DNA of 64,000 nt from Kribbella sp. NBC_00382. Its GTDB lineage: Bacteria > Actinomycetota > Actinomycetes > Propionibacteriales > Kribbellaceae. The notes under the pieces are model-generated. The model was not told the origin of the DNA. It worked only from the letters and a program-made list of their open reading frames with translations, and made no database searches. The stretch lies in assembly GCF_036067295.1 (NCBI RefSeq), contig NZ_CP107954.1, positions 1,364,001-1,428,000 on the forward strand. Reading direction: 5' to 3'. Positions 38,335-47,064 of this stretch are shown here, piece by piece. Made by a program: the position numbers and the translations under genes. Position 1 is the stretch's first letter, and each line of letters opens with the position of its first letter.

Positions 38335-39491
38335 AGCACCCCCTCCACCAGCCGCCGCCGATCAACCTTGCCCGAAGCAAGCATCGGCAACTCGCTCAGC
38401 TCCACCACTTGCCGAGGAGCCCAAGTCCGCGGCAACACCTCAGCCACAAAATCCCTGAGCACCTCTCTGTCAGCGATCCCGACCACGAACGCGACCACCC
38501 GCGAACCCCATTCACTATCGGGAACCCCAAGCACAACAGCATCCTTGACGTCCGGATGCTCCAGCAACCGCGCTTGCACGGCAGTCACCGTCACGTTCAC
38601 TCCACCGGAGATGACCACATCGTCGACCCGGCCCACCACCCGCAACCGCCCATCGACAAACTCACCCCGATCCTGAGTCCGGAACCACCCGTCTTGCAGC
38701 ACCTCCGCAGTCAGCTCCGGTTGCAGGCGATAACCGGAGAAGAGCGTCGGCCCGCTGATCCAGATCCGCCCTGCTCCCCCTCCACGCCCGCCGGACCGCC
38801 CGGAGGGCGGTCCGGCGGGCGGTTCTTCGTCGAGGCGCAGTCGCGTGCCGCTCAGTGGCTCGCCTGCATAGACGCAGCCGCTGCCGGTCTCAGTCATCCC
38901 GTAGGACGGGATGGCGGTGACGCCTGCGGCCGCCGCCTTCGCCTTCAGCCCGTCCGGCATCGCCGCTCCGCCGATGATGATGGCGCTGAAGCGCCGGAGC
39001 ATGTCCTGGTCCTGCGGCGTCTCCAGGTAGCGGGCCAACTGCGTAGGCACCATCGCCGTGTATTGGCGTTCGGCGGTGAGAGCCATCACGCCCGCCGCGA
39101 AGGTTGGGTGATCGCTGGCGACGACCGGCGCGTAGCCAGCCAACACAGACCGGGTGAGTACCTGCAGGCCGCCGACGAAGTACGGCTGCATGGGGAGTAG
39201 CCATTGGCCGGGGCCGCCGAGGCGGTCGTGGGTCGCAATGGCGGAGGCGGTGAGGGCTGCGGTGGAGAGCATTACGCCCTTGGGCTCGCCCGAGGAGCCG
39301 GACGTGGCTAGGACCACGCCGACGTCGGGAGACTCGAGTGGTGCATCGGGGGCGACCGCCTGGCGGACGCGCGCGGCAGCGGCGGGATCACCCGGCAGCG
39401 GCGCGAACGCAGTACCGGTGCCGTTCAGTAGGTCGGTCAACGCCGACAGCACGGCATCCGGGGTGCCTGGGACCAGGCGCAACGTAGACAT
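38331..39491 (-). CDS. menE: o-Succinylbenzoate-CoA ligase
   Basis: 386 aa, short form of the adenylate-forming family. The ATP motif is VVLATSGSSGEPKGVMLS, and IPSYGMTETGSG, RTQDRGEFVDGRL and the C-terminal SGKVDRRRL Lys are present. A Pro/Gly/Arg-rich run after residue 220 (just before GRIWISGPTLFSGY) is encoded by a 37-bp perfect palindrome and looks like an insertion. It is the first gene of the menE-menC-menD operon, which has 4-nt overlaps throughout. Confidence 0.94.
   Translation of the reverse strand: MSTLRLVPGTPDAVLSALTDLLNGTGTAFAPLPGDPAAAARVRQAVAPDAPLESPDVGVVLATSGSSGEPKGVMLSTAALTASAIATHDRLGGPGQWLLPMQPYFVGGLQVLTRSVLAGYAPVVASDHPTFAAGVMALTAERQYTAMVPTQLARYLETPQDQDMLRRFSAIIIGGAAMPDGLKAKAAAAGVTAIPSYGMTETGSGCVYAGEPLSGTRLRLDEEPPAGPPSGRSGGRGGGAGRIWISGPTLFSGYRLQPELTAEVLQDGWFRTQDRGEFVDGRLRVVGRVDDVVISGGVNVTVTAVQARLLEHPDVKDAVVLGVPDSEWGSRVVAFVVGIADREVLRDFVAEVLPRTWAPRQVVELSELPMLASGKVDRRRLVEGVL
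38785..38821. repeat. Perfect 37-bp palindrome inside menE
   Basis: A 17-bp GC-only stem apart from one A-T pair (arms at 38785-38801 and 38805-38821) with a 3-nt GGA loop. It keeps the menE frame open. The arms contain the CGGACC/GGTCCG core. Confidence 0.85.
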
Positions 39492-39580
39492 GTCCCTCCG
39501 AGCCTACGGCGCACCCCTGGCGGCTCGGTCTCCCGTACCGCCTGCAAGCCCTTGCCAACCGGCTGACAGAATCGTTTGCC

Positions 39581-40453
39581 ATGGCCACCCCTGCCCAGTG
39601 GATCGAAGGCGCCCGCCCTCGCACCCTGCCCGCCGCGATCGCTCCAGTGCTCGTCGGTACCGGCGCAGCCGCCTACCTCGACGGTTTCGTCTGGTGGAAG
39701 GCCCTGTTGGCTCTAGGTGTCGCCCTGGCGCTCCAGATCGGCGTCAACTACGCGAACGACTACAGCGACGGCATCCGCGGCACAGACGAGAACCGGGTCG
39801 GCCCGCTTCGCCTAGTGGGCGCCAAGGTGGCCACCCCGCAGCAGGTCAAGGCCGTGGCGTTCACCTGCTTCGGCATCGGCGCAGCACTCGGCCTAGTGCT
39901 CGCAGCGACCACCACCTGGTGGCTACTGGTCCCCGGAGCCGCCTCGATCCTCGGTGCCTGGTTCTACACGGGCGGCAAGAAGCCTTACGGCTACCGCGCC
40001 CTCGGGGAGATCAGCGTCTTCCTGTTCTTCGGCCTGGTCGCAGTGCTCGGTACTACCTACGTCCAGGCCGAGAAGCTCCACTGGACCGCAGTAGCCGGCG
40101 CAGTGGCCATCGGCAGCATCGCCTGCGCGCTCCTGGTCGCCAACAACCTCCGCGACATCCCCACCGACTCAGTGACCGGCAAGCGCACACTGGCCGTAGT
40201 ACTAGGCGCCCCCAACTCCCGCCGCCTGTACGCCGGACTGGTCGCCCTCGCCTTCATCCTGGCAGCCGTCTCAGCCGCGGCGACCCCCTGGACGCTCCTG
40301 GCCCTCATTGCCCTGCCACTAGCCGCCAAGGCCACCAAGACCGTCCTGAGCGACGCAGTCGGCCCGGCACTCATCCCAGTGCTCCAGGGCACCGGCCTCA
40401 CCGAGCTCGTCTACGCCGTCGGCCTGACTGTCGGCCTGTTCCTGGGCAACTAG
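39581..40453 (+). CDS. menA: 1,4-Dihydroxy-2-naphthoate polyprenyltransferase
   Basis: 290 aa, UbiA superfamily, eight or nine helices. The first Asp-rich motif is [15 protein letters not shown] and the second is seen in [10 protein letters not shown]. It attaches the polyprenyl chain to DHNA at the membrane. It is divergent from menE, about 90 nt away. Its stop overlaps the convergent downstream gene by 4 nt. Confidence 0.95.
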   Translation: MATPAQWIEGARPRTLPAAIAPVLVGTGAAAYLDGFVWWKALLALGVALALQIGVNYANDYSDGIRGTDENRVGPLRLVGAKVATPQQVKAVAFTCFGIGAALGLVLAATTTWWLLVPGAASILGAWFYTGGKKPYGYRALGEISVFLFFGLVAVLGTTYVQAEKLHWTAVAGAVAIGSIACALLVANNLRDIPTDSVTGKRTLAVVLGAPNSRRLYAGLVALAFILAAVSAAATPWTLLALIALPLAAKATKTVLSDAVGPALIPVLQGTGLTELVYAVGLTVGLFLGN

Positions 40454-41577
40454 CGGACAGGCTCCCGCCAGCGACCTGACTGGGCAAAGCCCTCCAGCGT
40501 CTCCGCGTACGGCGCCAGGTCGATCCCGCTGCGCTTGAGCCAGTCGTCGTCGTAGTACGTGTCGCCATACCGGTCGCCGCTGTCGCACAGCAGCGTCACG
40601 ATGCTCCCCTGTACGCCGGTACGCCGCATCTCCGCCGCCAGCCGCAGTGAGCCCCACAGGTTGGTGCCGGTGGACCCGCCGACCAACCTGCCGGTCACCT
40701 TCGAACAGAACCGCATTGCGGCGATGGAGGCGGCATCCGGGACCGCGATCATCCGGTCGACCACGCCGAGCACGAACGACGGCTCCACCCGCGGCCGGCC
40801 GATGCCCTCGATCCGGGACGGGCGGCCGGTGGCGAAGTCGCCGTCACCGGACTCGAAGGCCGGGAAGAAGGCCGAGTTCTCCGGGTCGACCACGGCCACC
40901 GACGTGTCGTGCCGCTGGTACCGGACGTACCGGCCGATCGTCGCCGAGGTGCCGCCGGTGCCCGCGCCGACCACGATCCAGGTCGGGATCGGGTGCTGCT
41001 CGAGCGAGAGCTGGCTGAAGATCGACTCGGCGATGTTGTTGTTGCCGCGCCAGTCGGTCGCTCGCTCGGCGTAGGTGAACTGGTCCATGTAGTGCCCGCC
41101 GGTCTCCTCGGCGAGCCGCTTGGCCTCGCCGTAGATCTGCCCGGAGCGCTCGACGAAGTGGCAGCGGCCGCCGTAGAACTCGATCAGCTCGATCTTCTCC
41201 GGGCTGGTCGAGGCGGGCATCACCGCGATGAACGGCAGCCCGAGCAGGCGGGCGAAGTACGCCTCGCTGACTGCGGTGGAGCCGCTGGACGCCTCGATCA
41301 CCGTGCTGCCCTCGTGGATCCAGCCGTTGCAGAGGGCGTACAGGAACAGCGACCGGGCCAGCCGGTGCTTGAGCGAGCCGGTCGGATGGACCGACTCGTC
41401 CTTCAGGTACAGGTCGACCCCGGCCGCGGCGGGCATCGGGAACACGTGCAGGTGGGTGTCGGCACTGCGGTTTGCGTCGGCCTCGACGAGCCGGATCGCC
41501 TCGGAGATCCAGGCCCGCGCCTTGTCGTCGCGCCGGTCAACCTCCCGGCACGGCACTGGACGGTTGCTACTACTCAT
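40450..41577 (-). CDS. PLP-dependent cysteine synthase-fold enzyme, Cds1-like
   Basis: 375 aa, fold-type II PLP enzyme. The PLP Lys lies in [19 protein letters not shown] and the phosphate loop in [15 protein letters not shown] substrate-binding loop [19 protein letters not shown] follows. It belongs to the group that includes the mycobacterial L-cysteine desulfhydrase Cds1, and is longer than biosynthetic CysK/CysM. It therefore probably degrades cysteine to pyruvate, sulfide and ammonia, or acts on a related amino acid. A minus-strand TAGCCT 6 nt before the ATG suggests a leaderless start. Confidence 0.82.
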   Translation of the reverse strand: MSSSNRPVPCREVDRRDDKARAWISEAIRLVEADANRSADTHLHVFPMPAAAGVDLYLKDESVHPTGSLKHRLARSLFLYALCNGWIHEGSTVIEASSGSTAVSEAYFARLLGLPFIAVMPASTSPEKIELIEFYGGRCHFVERSGQIYGEAKRLAEETGGHYMDQFTYAERATDWRGNNNIAESIFSQLSLEQHPIPTWIVVGAGTGGTSATIGRYVRYQRHDTSVAVVDPENSAFFPAFESGDGDFATGRPSRIEGIGRPRVEPSFVLGVVDRMIAVPDAASIAAMRFCSKVTGRLVGGSTGTNLWGSLRLAAEMRRTGVQGSIVTLLCDSGDRYGDTYYDDDWLKRSGIDLAPYAETLEGFAQSGRWREPVR

Positions 41578-41681
41578 CCCGTCAGGCTAGGACAGTACCG
41601 ACGGTTTAGGTATTCCTACTCTCTGCAACCGGACCCCGGGGCGAGCTAGGTTGGGGGCACACGCCGACCCGTGGGGGAACG

Positions 41682-42695
41682 ATGAGCGAGAACGAAGAGC
41701 GGCCGACCCGGCCGCGGGCGACCCTGACCGACATCAGCTCGCGGGCGTGGGAGCACCCCGCCGACCGCGGTGCGCTGGTCGCGCTGCGCCAGCTCAAGGG
41801 CTTCGACTTCATCCTGCGGAAGATGTCCGGGCTGATCAACGAGCGCGCCTTCCGGCTGCAGTTCCTCGGCTCGGCGATCCGGGTCGACGAGCGGCAGTTC
41901 CCGAAGATCCACCGGCTCTACACCGAGGCCGCGACGACGCTCGACGTCCGTCAGCTGCCCGAGCTGTACGTCACCAACAGCCCGATCTGGAACGCCGTCA
42001 CGATCGGCATGGACAAGCCGTTCATCGTGCTGAACAGCGCGCTGGTCCAAGGCCTCGACGACGAGGAGACCCGGTTCGTCCTCGGCCACGAGCTCGGCCA
42101 CGCGCAGAGCGGGCACGCGCTCTACCAGTCGCTGCTGCTCTGGCTGATGCGTCTCACCGGCGCCGTCAACTGGATGCCGATCGGCGCCTTCGGGCTGCGC
42201 GCGATCATCGCCGCGCTGCACGAATGGTCGCGCAAGGCGGAGCTCTCCGGCGACCGGGCCGGCCTGCTCGCGGTACAAGACCCGGCGGCCGCTCTGCGGG
42301 TGCAGATGAAGCTCGCCAGCGGTGGCCAGCTCGACCAGCTGGACACGACCGCCTTCCTTGCCCAGGGCACGGAGTACGAGAGCTCCGGCGACCTGCGCGA
42401 CAGCGTGCTCAAGCTGCTACTGCTCGAGGCGCAGTCCCACCCGCTGGCCGTCATCCGCGCGCACGAGCTGCGCCGCTGGGTGGACGAGGGCGAGTACACG
42501 GCGATCGTCTCCGGTACCTACCCGAAGCGGCAGGAGGACGGCGACGCCTCGATGACGCAGGAGGCGAAGAACGCGGCCAAGTCGTACTCCGACTCCTTCA
42601 ACCGCTCCCAGGACCCGCTGGCCAAGCTGGTGCGCGACATGGGCGAAGGCCTCGGCGGCGTCCGCGACTGGGTCTCCTCGAAGTTCCCGCGCTGA
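41682..42695 (+). CDS. M48 family zinc metallopeptidase
   Basis: 337 aa. The zinc motif HELGH is at residues 136-140 in FVLGHELGHAQSGHAL, with upstream PIWNAVTIGMDKPFIVLNSALV as usual in HtpX/Ste24-like peptidases. Hydrophobic stretches after the motif may insert in the membrane (SLLLWLMRLTGAVNWMPIG). It could take part in membrane protein quality control. GTGGGGGA precedes the ATG. A minus-strand gene starts 104 nt upstream. Confidence 0.88.
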   Translation: MSENEERPTRPRATLTDISSRAWEHPADRGALVALRQLKGFDFILRKMSGLINERAFRLQFLGSAIRVDERQFPKIHRLYTEAATTLDVRQLPELYVTNSPIWNAVTIGMDKPFIVLNSALVQGLDDEETRFVLGHELGHAQSGHALYQSLLLWLMRLTGAVNWMPIGAFGLRAIIAALHEWSRKAELSGDRAGLLAVQDPAAALRVQMKLASGGQLDQLDTTAFLAQGTEYESSGDLRDSVLKLLLLEAQSHPLAVIRAHELRRWVDEGEYTAIVSGTYPKRQEDGDASMTQEAKNAAKSYSDSFNRSQDPLAKLVRDMGEGLGGVRDWVSSKFPR

Positions 42696-42714
42696 CAGAT
42701 AGTCGTTTGAAACA

Positions 42715-42748
42715 GATCACCCCGCCGCGAGAAGGTGGCGGGGTGATC
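42715..42748. promoter_or_regulatory. Hairpin covering the start codon of the GNAT gene
   Basis: GATCACCCCGCC and GGCGGGGTGATC form a perfect 12-bp stem with a 10-nt loop. The ribosome binding region lies in the loop and 3' arm, and the GTG start (42743) lies inside the 3' arm. It may end the peptidase transcript or gate GNAT translation. Confidence 0.6.
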
Positions 42749-43228
42749 GAACTCCGCGAACTAAGCACCGACGACTGGCAGCTCTGGCGTGAGCTGCGGC
42801 TGGCCGCCCTCGAGGAAGCGCCGTACGCCTTCGGCTCGCAACTGGCCGACTGGGTCGACGCCGAGGAGGACCGCTGGCGGGCCCGCCTCGACCTGCCCGG
42901 CTCCCGCAACTTCGTCGCCGTTCTGGACGGTACGCCGGTGGGCATGGCCAGCGGCATCCGAACCGACGAGAACGGCGTCGTCGAGCTGATCTCGATGTGG
43001 ATCGCTCCGGCCGGCCGCGGCCGTGGAATCGGCGACCAGCTGATGGCCCAGGTCGAGCAATGGGCCCGCGAGACCGCCGCCGCCCACACCCTCCAGCTAT
43101 CGGTTGCTGATGGCAACGAGAAGGCGCACGCGCTCTACCTGCGCAGCGGTTTCACCGACACCGACATCGAGGGCGAACTGATGCCCGACGGCATCCACCA
43201 CGAACTCGTGATGCGCAAACCGCTCTAG
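42743..43228 (+). CDS. GNAT family N-acetyltransferase
   Basis: 161 aa, single GNAT domain. Motif A is MWIAPAGRGRGIGDQLMAQV (acetyl-CoA loop) and motif B is VADGNEKAHALYLRSGF. The substrate is not identifiable. GTG 42743 was selected because the domain begins immediately (IELRELSTDDWQLWRELR); the frame is open far upstream but lies out of phase with the peptidase gene. The start is buried in a stable hairpin. Confidence 0.85.
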   Translation: MIELRELSTDDWQLWRELRLAALEEAPYAFGSQLADWVDAEEDRWRARLDLPGSRNFVAVLDGTPVGMASGIRTDENGVVELISMWIAPAGRGRGIGDQLMAQVEQWARETAAAHTLQLSVADGNEKAHALYLRSGFTDTDIEGELMPDGIHHELVMRKPL

Positions 43229-43241
43229 CCCCCGGACAGGA

Positions 43242-43278
43242 CGAAGGGCCGCCTCCCCCTCCGGAAGACGGCCCTTCG
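43242..43278. terminator. Bidirectional hairpin terminator
   Basis: CGAAGGGCCG and CGGCCCTTCG make a perfect 10-bp stem between the convergent GNAT and MFS genes. Confidence 0.75.
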
Positions 43279-43293
43279 CGATCAGTACCGACG

Positions 43294-44847
43294 TCAGCCG
43301 ACGTGAACCGGCTTGCCGTCGTTGGCCAGGTCCTGGTGCTTGACCGACAGGCCGACCAGGGTGATCAGCGCGGCACCGACGAACATGATCGCCGACACCA
43401 TGAACGCGGTGGTGAAACCGTGCGTGGTGGCGACAGCCTCGGCCTGCTTGGCCAGTACGCCGGCCTGATCCGGTGCGGCCTGCGATGCCTTGGCCAGCCC
43501 CGGCGTGAGCTCGGTGAACTTGTCCTTGATCGCGTTGGTGGAGACCGTGCCCAGCAGCGCCAGGCCGACCGCACCACCGATCTGCTGGACCGTGTTCAGC
43601 ACCGCGGACCCGACCCCGGAGTCCTCGTCCGCGACACCGCTGACCGCGGTCAACGTGAGCGGTACGAAGATCAGGCCCATCCCGAAGGACAGCAGCAGGA
43701 TGTACGGCAGCAGGTGAGCGGCGTAGCTGGAGCCCACCTCGAGCTGGGTGAAGCCGAACATTCCGCCGGCCGCGATCGCCGCCCCGGCGCCGGAGATCCA
43801 GCGCGGGTCCATCCGGGCGATCAGCGTGGAGGCGAGCTGGGCCGCGACCACGATGCCGAAGCTGAACGGCAGGAACGCGAAGCCGGTCTTCAGCGCGCTG
43901 TAGCCGAGCACGTTCTGGATGAAGATGCCCAGGAAGTAGAACATCGAGAACAGCGCCGCGCCGACGATCAGCATCACGAAGAAGCTGATCCCGCGGGTCC
44001 GGTTCGCGAGGATCCGGAACGGCATCAGCGCGTGCCGCGAGCGAGCCTCGATCAGCAGGAAGACACCGATCAGGACCAGACCGCCGATGATGAACGCGAG
44101 GGTGGCGCTGTTGCCCCAGCCCTTGCTGCCGGCGTGGGTCAGGCCGTAGACCAGCGAGGTCAGACCGATGGTTCCGGTGATCGCACCCGGCAGGTCGAAC
44201 TTGCCGCGCTGACGGGCCGACTCACCGAGGTACCGGATCGCCAGCAGCGCGACGATCAGGCCGATCGGGGTGTTGATGAAGAAGGTCCAGCGCCACGAAG
44301 CCTCGGTCAGCAGACCACCGAGGATCAGACCGACGGCGGCACCCGCACCGGACATGGCGGCGTACACGGCCATCGCGCGGTTGCGCTCCTTGCCGGCCGG
44401 GAAGGTGGTGGTGATCAGGGCGAGCGCGTTCGGCGAGGCCGCCGCGGCGCCCAGGCCCTGCAGGATCCGGCTGGCCAGCAGCAGGGTCTCGTTCTGTGCG
44501 ATACCACCGAGGAACGACGCGACGCCGAACAGCACCACACCGAACATGAACACCTTGCGGCGGCCGAGGATGTCCCCGATCCGGCCACCGAGCAGCAGCA
44601 GACCACCGAAGGCCAGCGCGTAGGCGTTGACCACCCACGGCAGCGAGCCGTTGGTGAAGCCGAGGTCCTTCTGGATGTGCGGCAGGGCGATGTTGACGAT
44701 GGTGCCGTCGAGCACGACCATCAGCTGCGCCATGGAGATCAGCGCGAGCGCGATCCCGAGATTGCGGTGGCCGTGGGTCGCCGGTTCGGCCACCGAGTCG
44801 ACCGGTCGCCCCTCTGGCGGGTCGGCCTTGATGACGTCTTCAGACAT
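43294..44847 (-). CDS. MFS drug efflux transporter, DHA2 (EmrB/QacA) family
   Basis: 517 aa with 14 predicted helices. The motif between helices 2 and 3 is LLLGGRIGDILGRRKVFMFG, and motif C of drug antiporters is seen as SGAGAAVGLILGG. DGTIVNIALPHIQKDLGF in helix 1 is typical of DHA2. It sits directly downstream of a TetR gene (62-nt gap) in one likely transcript, so it is probably a ligand-induced multidrug pump. Confidence 0.93.
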   Translation of the reverse strand: MSEDVIKADPPEGRPVDSVAEPATHGHRNLGIALALISMAQLMVVLDGTIVNIALPHIQKDLGFTNGSLPWVVNAYALAFGGLLLLGGRIGDILGRRKVFMFGVVLFGVASFLGGIAQNETLLLASRILQGLGAAAASPNALALITTTFPAGKERNRAMAVYAAMSGAGAAVGLILGGLLTEASWRWTFFINTPIGLIVALLAIRYLGESARQRGKFDLPGAITGTIGLTSLVYGLTHAGSKGWGNSATLAFIIGGLVLIGVFLLIEARSRHALMPFRILANRTRGISFFVMLIVGAALFSMFYFLGIFIQNVLGYSALKTGFAFLPFSFGIVVAAQLASTLIARMDPRWISGAGAAIAAGGMFGFTQLEVGSSYAAHLLPYILLLSFGMGLIFVPLTLTAVSGVADEDSGVGSAVLNTVQQIGGAVGLALLGTVSTNAIKDKFTELTPGLAKASQAAPDQAGVLAKQAEAVATTHGFTTAFMVSAIMFVGAALITLVGLSVKHQDLANDGKPVHVG

Positions 44848-44909
44848 GCTGGAATATCCCCTCTTGGGTGTAACTGGCTTTTAGGTCGCTGGTCCGGCCC
44901 CTCACCGGC

Positions 44910-45521
44910 TCAGCTCACCTGCGACCCCCGCGCCGCAGGCATGATCACGTTGTCGATGACTCGGAGAATGAGCTCGTCGGTCGGCGCGACGCCGAGCACG
45001 AACGCTTGGTGGATGATGATCGCCGGCAGCGTCACCGACAGCAGTTCGACGTCGACGTCGGCGGCGATCTCCCCGCGCTCGACCGCGCGCTGGTAGACCC
45101 CGTTGGTGATCGCGATCCGGGGCGCCAGGAAGTACTTCTGGAAGGCCGCCTTGAGCTCCGGGTCACGGTGCAGCGCGGTCATCAGACCGGCCATCACCGA
45201 CATCGGCATCTCCTCGGTGAACCCGCCCTGGCCGCACGACATCGAGATCAGGTCGCCCCGCAAGCTGCCGGTGTCGACGTCCTCGGGCATCGGACAGCCC
45301 TTGGCCCGGCTGATCGCGTCCGCGACCAGCTCCGCCTTGGTGGTCCAGCGCCGGTACAGCGTCGCCTTGCTGGCCTTGGCGGCCGTCGCCACCGCGTCCA
45401 TCGTCAGCCGGTCGTAGCCCAGCTCGGCGAGCGTCGCGACGGTCGCGTCGAGGATCTCGTCCTCGCGCCCGCCCTCGACCCGCGGCCGCTGGCGCGGACC
45501 TGCATCGGCAACATCGGCCAT
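44910..45521 (-). CDS. TetR family transcriptional regulator
   Basis: 203 aa. The HTH (EILDATVATLAELGYDRLTMDAVA, then SKATLYRRWTTKAELVADAI) is canonical, and the C-terminal half is the TetR_C-type ligand domain. ATG 45521 was chosen because a longer in-frame start at 45602 would place the promoter and operator inside the coding region. It likely represses its own operon with the MFS pump. Confidence 0.9.
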   Translation of the reverse strand: MADVADAGPRQRPRVEGGREDEILDATVATLAELGYDRLTMDAVATAAKASKATLYRRWTTKAELVADAISRAKGCPMPEDVDTGSLRGDLISMSCGQGGFTEEMPMSVMAGLMTALHRDPELKAAFQKYFLAPRIAITNGVYQRAVERGEIAADVDVELLSVTLPAIIIHQAFVLGVAPTDELILRVIDNVIMPAARGSQVS

Positions 45522-45557
45522 GGTCTCTGCATCACCCTCGGTAGTCGGCTGGTAGCT

Positions 45558-45586
45558 GATAGAACGAAACGGTTTCGTTTCATCAA
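45558..45586 (-). promoter_or_regulatory. TetR promoter with operator in the spacer
   Basis: On the minus strand TTGATG (45581-45586) and TCTATC (45558-45563) are 17 nt apart. The 17-bp palindrome with arms AACGAAAC and GTTTCGTT (45563-45579) fills the spacer, the classical position for a repressor that blocks polymerase. Confidence 0.7.
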
Positions 45587-45708
45587 CCACGTTACGACTC
45601 ATGTGAAGGAGTGCACAAACGATTTTCTTCCGAGCCCTGTTGTGTCCTACGTCACTCTCAGTACCAGCGACCCACTGGTACTACTCCGCCCCGCCTGAAC
45701 AGACGCAA

Positions 45709-45739
45709 ACAACCGGCCGCCAGCAGGCGAGCCGGTTGT
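45709..45739 (-). terminator. Hairpin after the cytochrome c maturation operon
   Basis: ACAACCGGC and GCCGGTTGT form a 9-bp stem 45 nt downstream of the DUF4229 gene stop on the minus strand. Confidence 0.6.
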
Positions 45740-45783
45740 CCGCTATCCGGTACTACGAAAGCTCAGTCGGTACTAGGAGAAGC

Positions 45784-46035
45784 TCAGTCGTCGTCCTCGG
45801 CCGTCTTGGCGGCCTCGATCCGGCTGGCCATCCGGCCGGCCCGCTCGTCGATCTTGGCGGCGAGCCGGTCGCGGGCGGAGCGGAGTACGAACAGGGACAG
45901 GATGGCGGTGATGAACAGGGCCAGCAGAGCCAGCGGCCAGGGGCTCAGCCAGCTGTGCAGGGCGACCCAGAGGATGCCGAAGGAGACCAGGAACAGGGCC
46001 AGCCGCAGGCCGGTGTAGATGGCGAATTCCTTCAT
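45784..46035 (-). CDS. DUF4229 small membrane protein
   Basis: 83 aa with two hydrophobic segments (LRLALFLVSFGILWVALHSW and the following LALLALFITAILSLFVLRSA), then a basic helix and an acidic tail ending in Asp. It matches the DUF4229 family found in actinobacteria beside cytochrome c maturation and menaquinone genes. Its role is unknown. It lies 3 nt after ccsB and is the last gene of the operon. Confidence 0.85.
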   Translation of the reverse strand: MKEFAIYTGLRLALFLVSFGILWVALHSWLSPWPLALLALFITAILSLFVLRSARDRLAAKIDERAGRMASRIEAAKTAEDDD

Positions 46036-46038
46036 GGC

Positions 46039-47064
46039 TCAGACCCCGGCGTAGGAGTGCAGGCCGGACACGAGCAGGTTCACCCCGACGAAGTTGAAGA
46101 TGAAGACGAACCAGCCGACGATCGCGATCGTGGCGGCCCGGCGGCCACGCCAGCCGGCCGTCGCGCGAGCGTGCAGGTATGCCGCGTAGACGACCCAGGT
46201 GACCAGCGACCAGACCTCCTTGGGGTCCCAGCCCCAGTACCGGCCCCAGGCGTACTCCGCCCAGATCGGCCCGGCCACCAGCACTCCGAAGGTCCACAGC
46301 GGGAAAGCGAACGCGAGCACCTTGTACGCCGTACCGTCCATCGCCTCGGCACTGGGCAGCCGCTTGAGCGACGCCGACATCGTGCCGCCGGCCAGCACGC
46401 GCCGCTCGGCGCGGGCCTTGACCAGGTACAGGATCGACACCAGGCCACCGATCGTGAACGCGCCACCGGAGATCGCCGCGGCGGACACGTGGATCACGAG
46501 CCAGTAGGAGTGCAGCGCCGGTACCAGCGGTCCGGCCGGCGTGTAGAGCGCCAGCGTCGCCAGTCCGAGCACGGCGGAGACGAACAGTGTGACGCCAAGC
46601 CCCAGCCACTGCAGCTTGTACCGGTGCACGAAGAGCAGGTAGACCGCCGCCACCGCCAGCGAGGAGGTGATGGTGAATTCGTACATGTTCCCCCACGGCA
46701 CCCGCCCCGCCGCGAGCCCCCGGGTAACCACACCCGTCAAATGCAGCAAAAACGCCAACCAAGTCAGCAACAGCCCCACTCGACTGGCAGCATCAGCCCG
46801 CTCCGACCGCGCATCTCCGGTGCCAGTCGCCAGCGTGCCGGCTGACGTAACAACAGTCGCGCCGGAAGCCGACCCAGCCGAGGCCGAGTTGCCGGCGCCG
46901 ACAGCGGACGTGACCAGAGCGGCGTCTTCTTCTGCGACAGCCTTGGCTACAACCGCCCGGCCCATCGCCCATTCGAGGGTGTGGGAGACCATCGCGATGA
47001 TGTAGATGACGGTTGCCGTCGGGATGACCAGGTTGGAGAGGTGCGCGTAGGTCTCCGGGCTCAT
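46039..47064 (-). CDS. ccsB: Cytochrome c biogenesis protein CcsB (CcsA-type haem handling)
   Basis: 341 aa, multi-helix membrane protein of system II. The tryptophan-rich haem motif is WGRYWGWDPKEVWSLVTW, and conserved His residues lie in FLLHLTGVVTRG and at the C-terminus (LVSGLHSYAGV). It works with ResB to deliver haem to apocytochrome c outside the membrane. A low-complexity Ala/Gly/Ser/Thr stretch at residues about 50-84 separates the first helix from the rest. The ATG overlaps the resB stop. Confidence 0.93.
   Translation of the reverse strand: MSPETYAHLSNLVIPTATVIYIIAMVSHTLEWAMGRAVVAKAVAEEDAALVTSAVGAGNSASAGSASGATVVTSAGTLATGTGDARSERADAASRVGLLLTWLAFLLHLTGVVTRGLAAGRVPWGNMYEFTITSSLAVAAVYLLFVHRYKLQWLGLGVTLFVSAVLGLATLALYTPAGPLVPALHSYWLVIHVSAAAISGGAFTIGGLVSILYLVKARAERRVLAGGTMSASLKRLPSAEAMDGTAYKVLAFAFPLWTFGVLVAGPIWAEYAWGRYWGWDPKEVWSLVTWVVYAAYLHARATAGWRGRRAATIAIVGWFVFIFNFVGVNLLVSGLHSYAGV

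Noticed and set aside
41651..43228. 525-codon frame apparently fusing an N-terminal domain to the GNAT
   Set aside because: The first part is an out-of-phase reading of the M48 peptidase gene; the GNAT domain starts at 42743.
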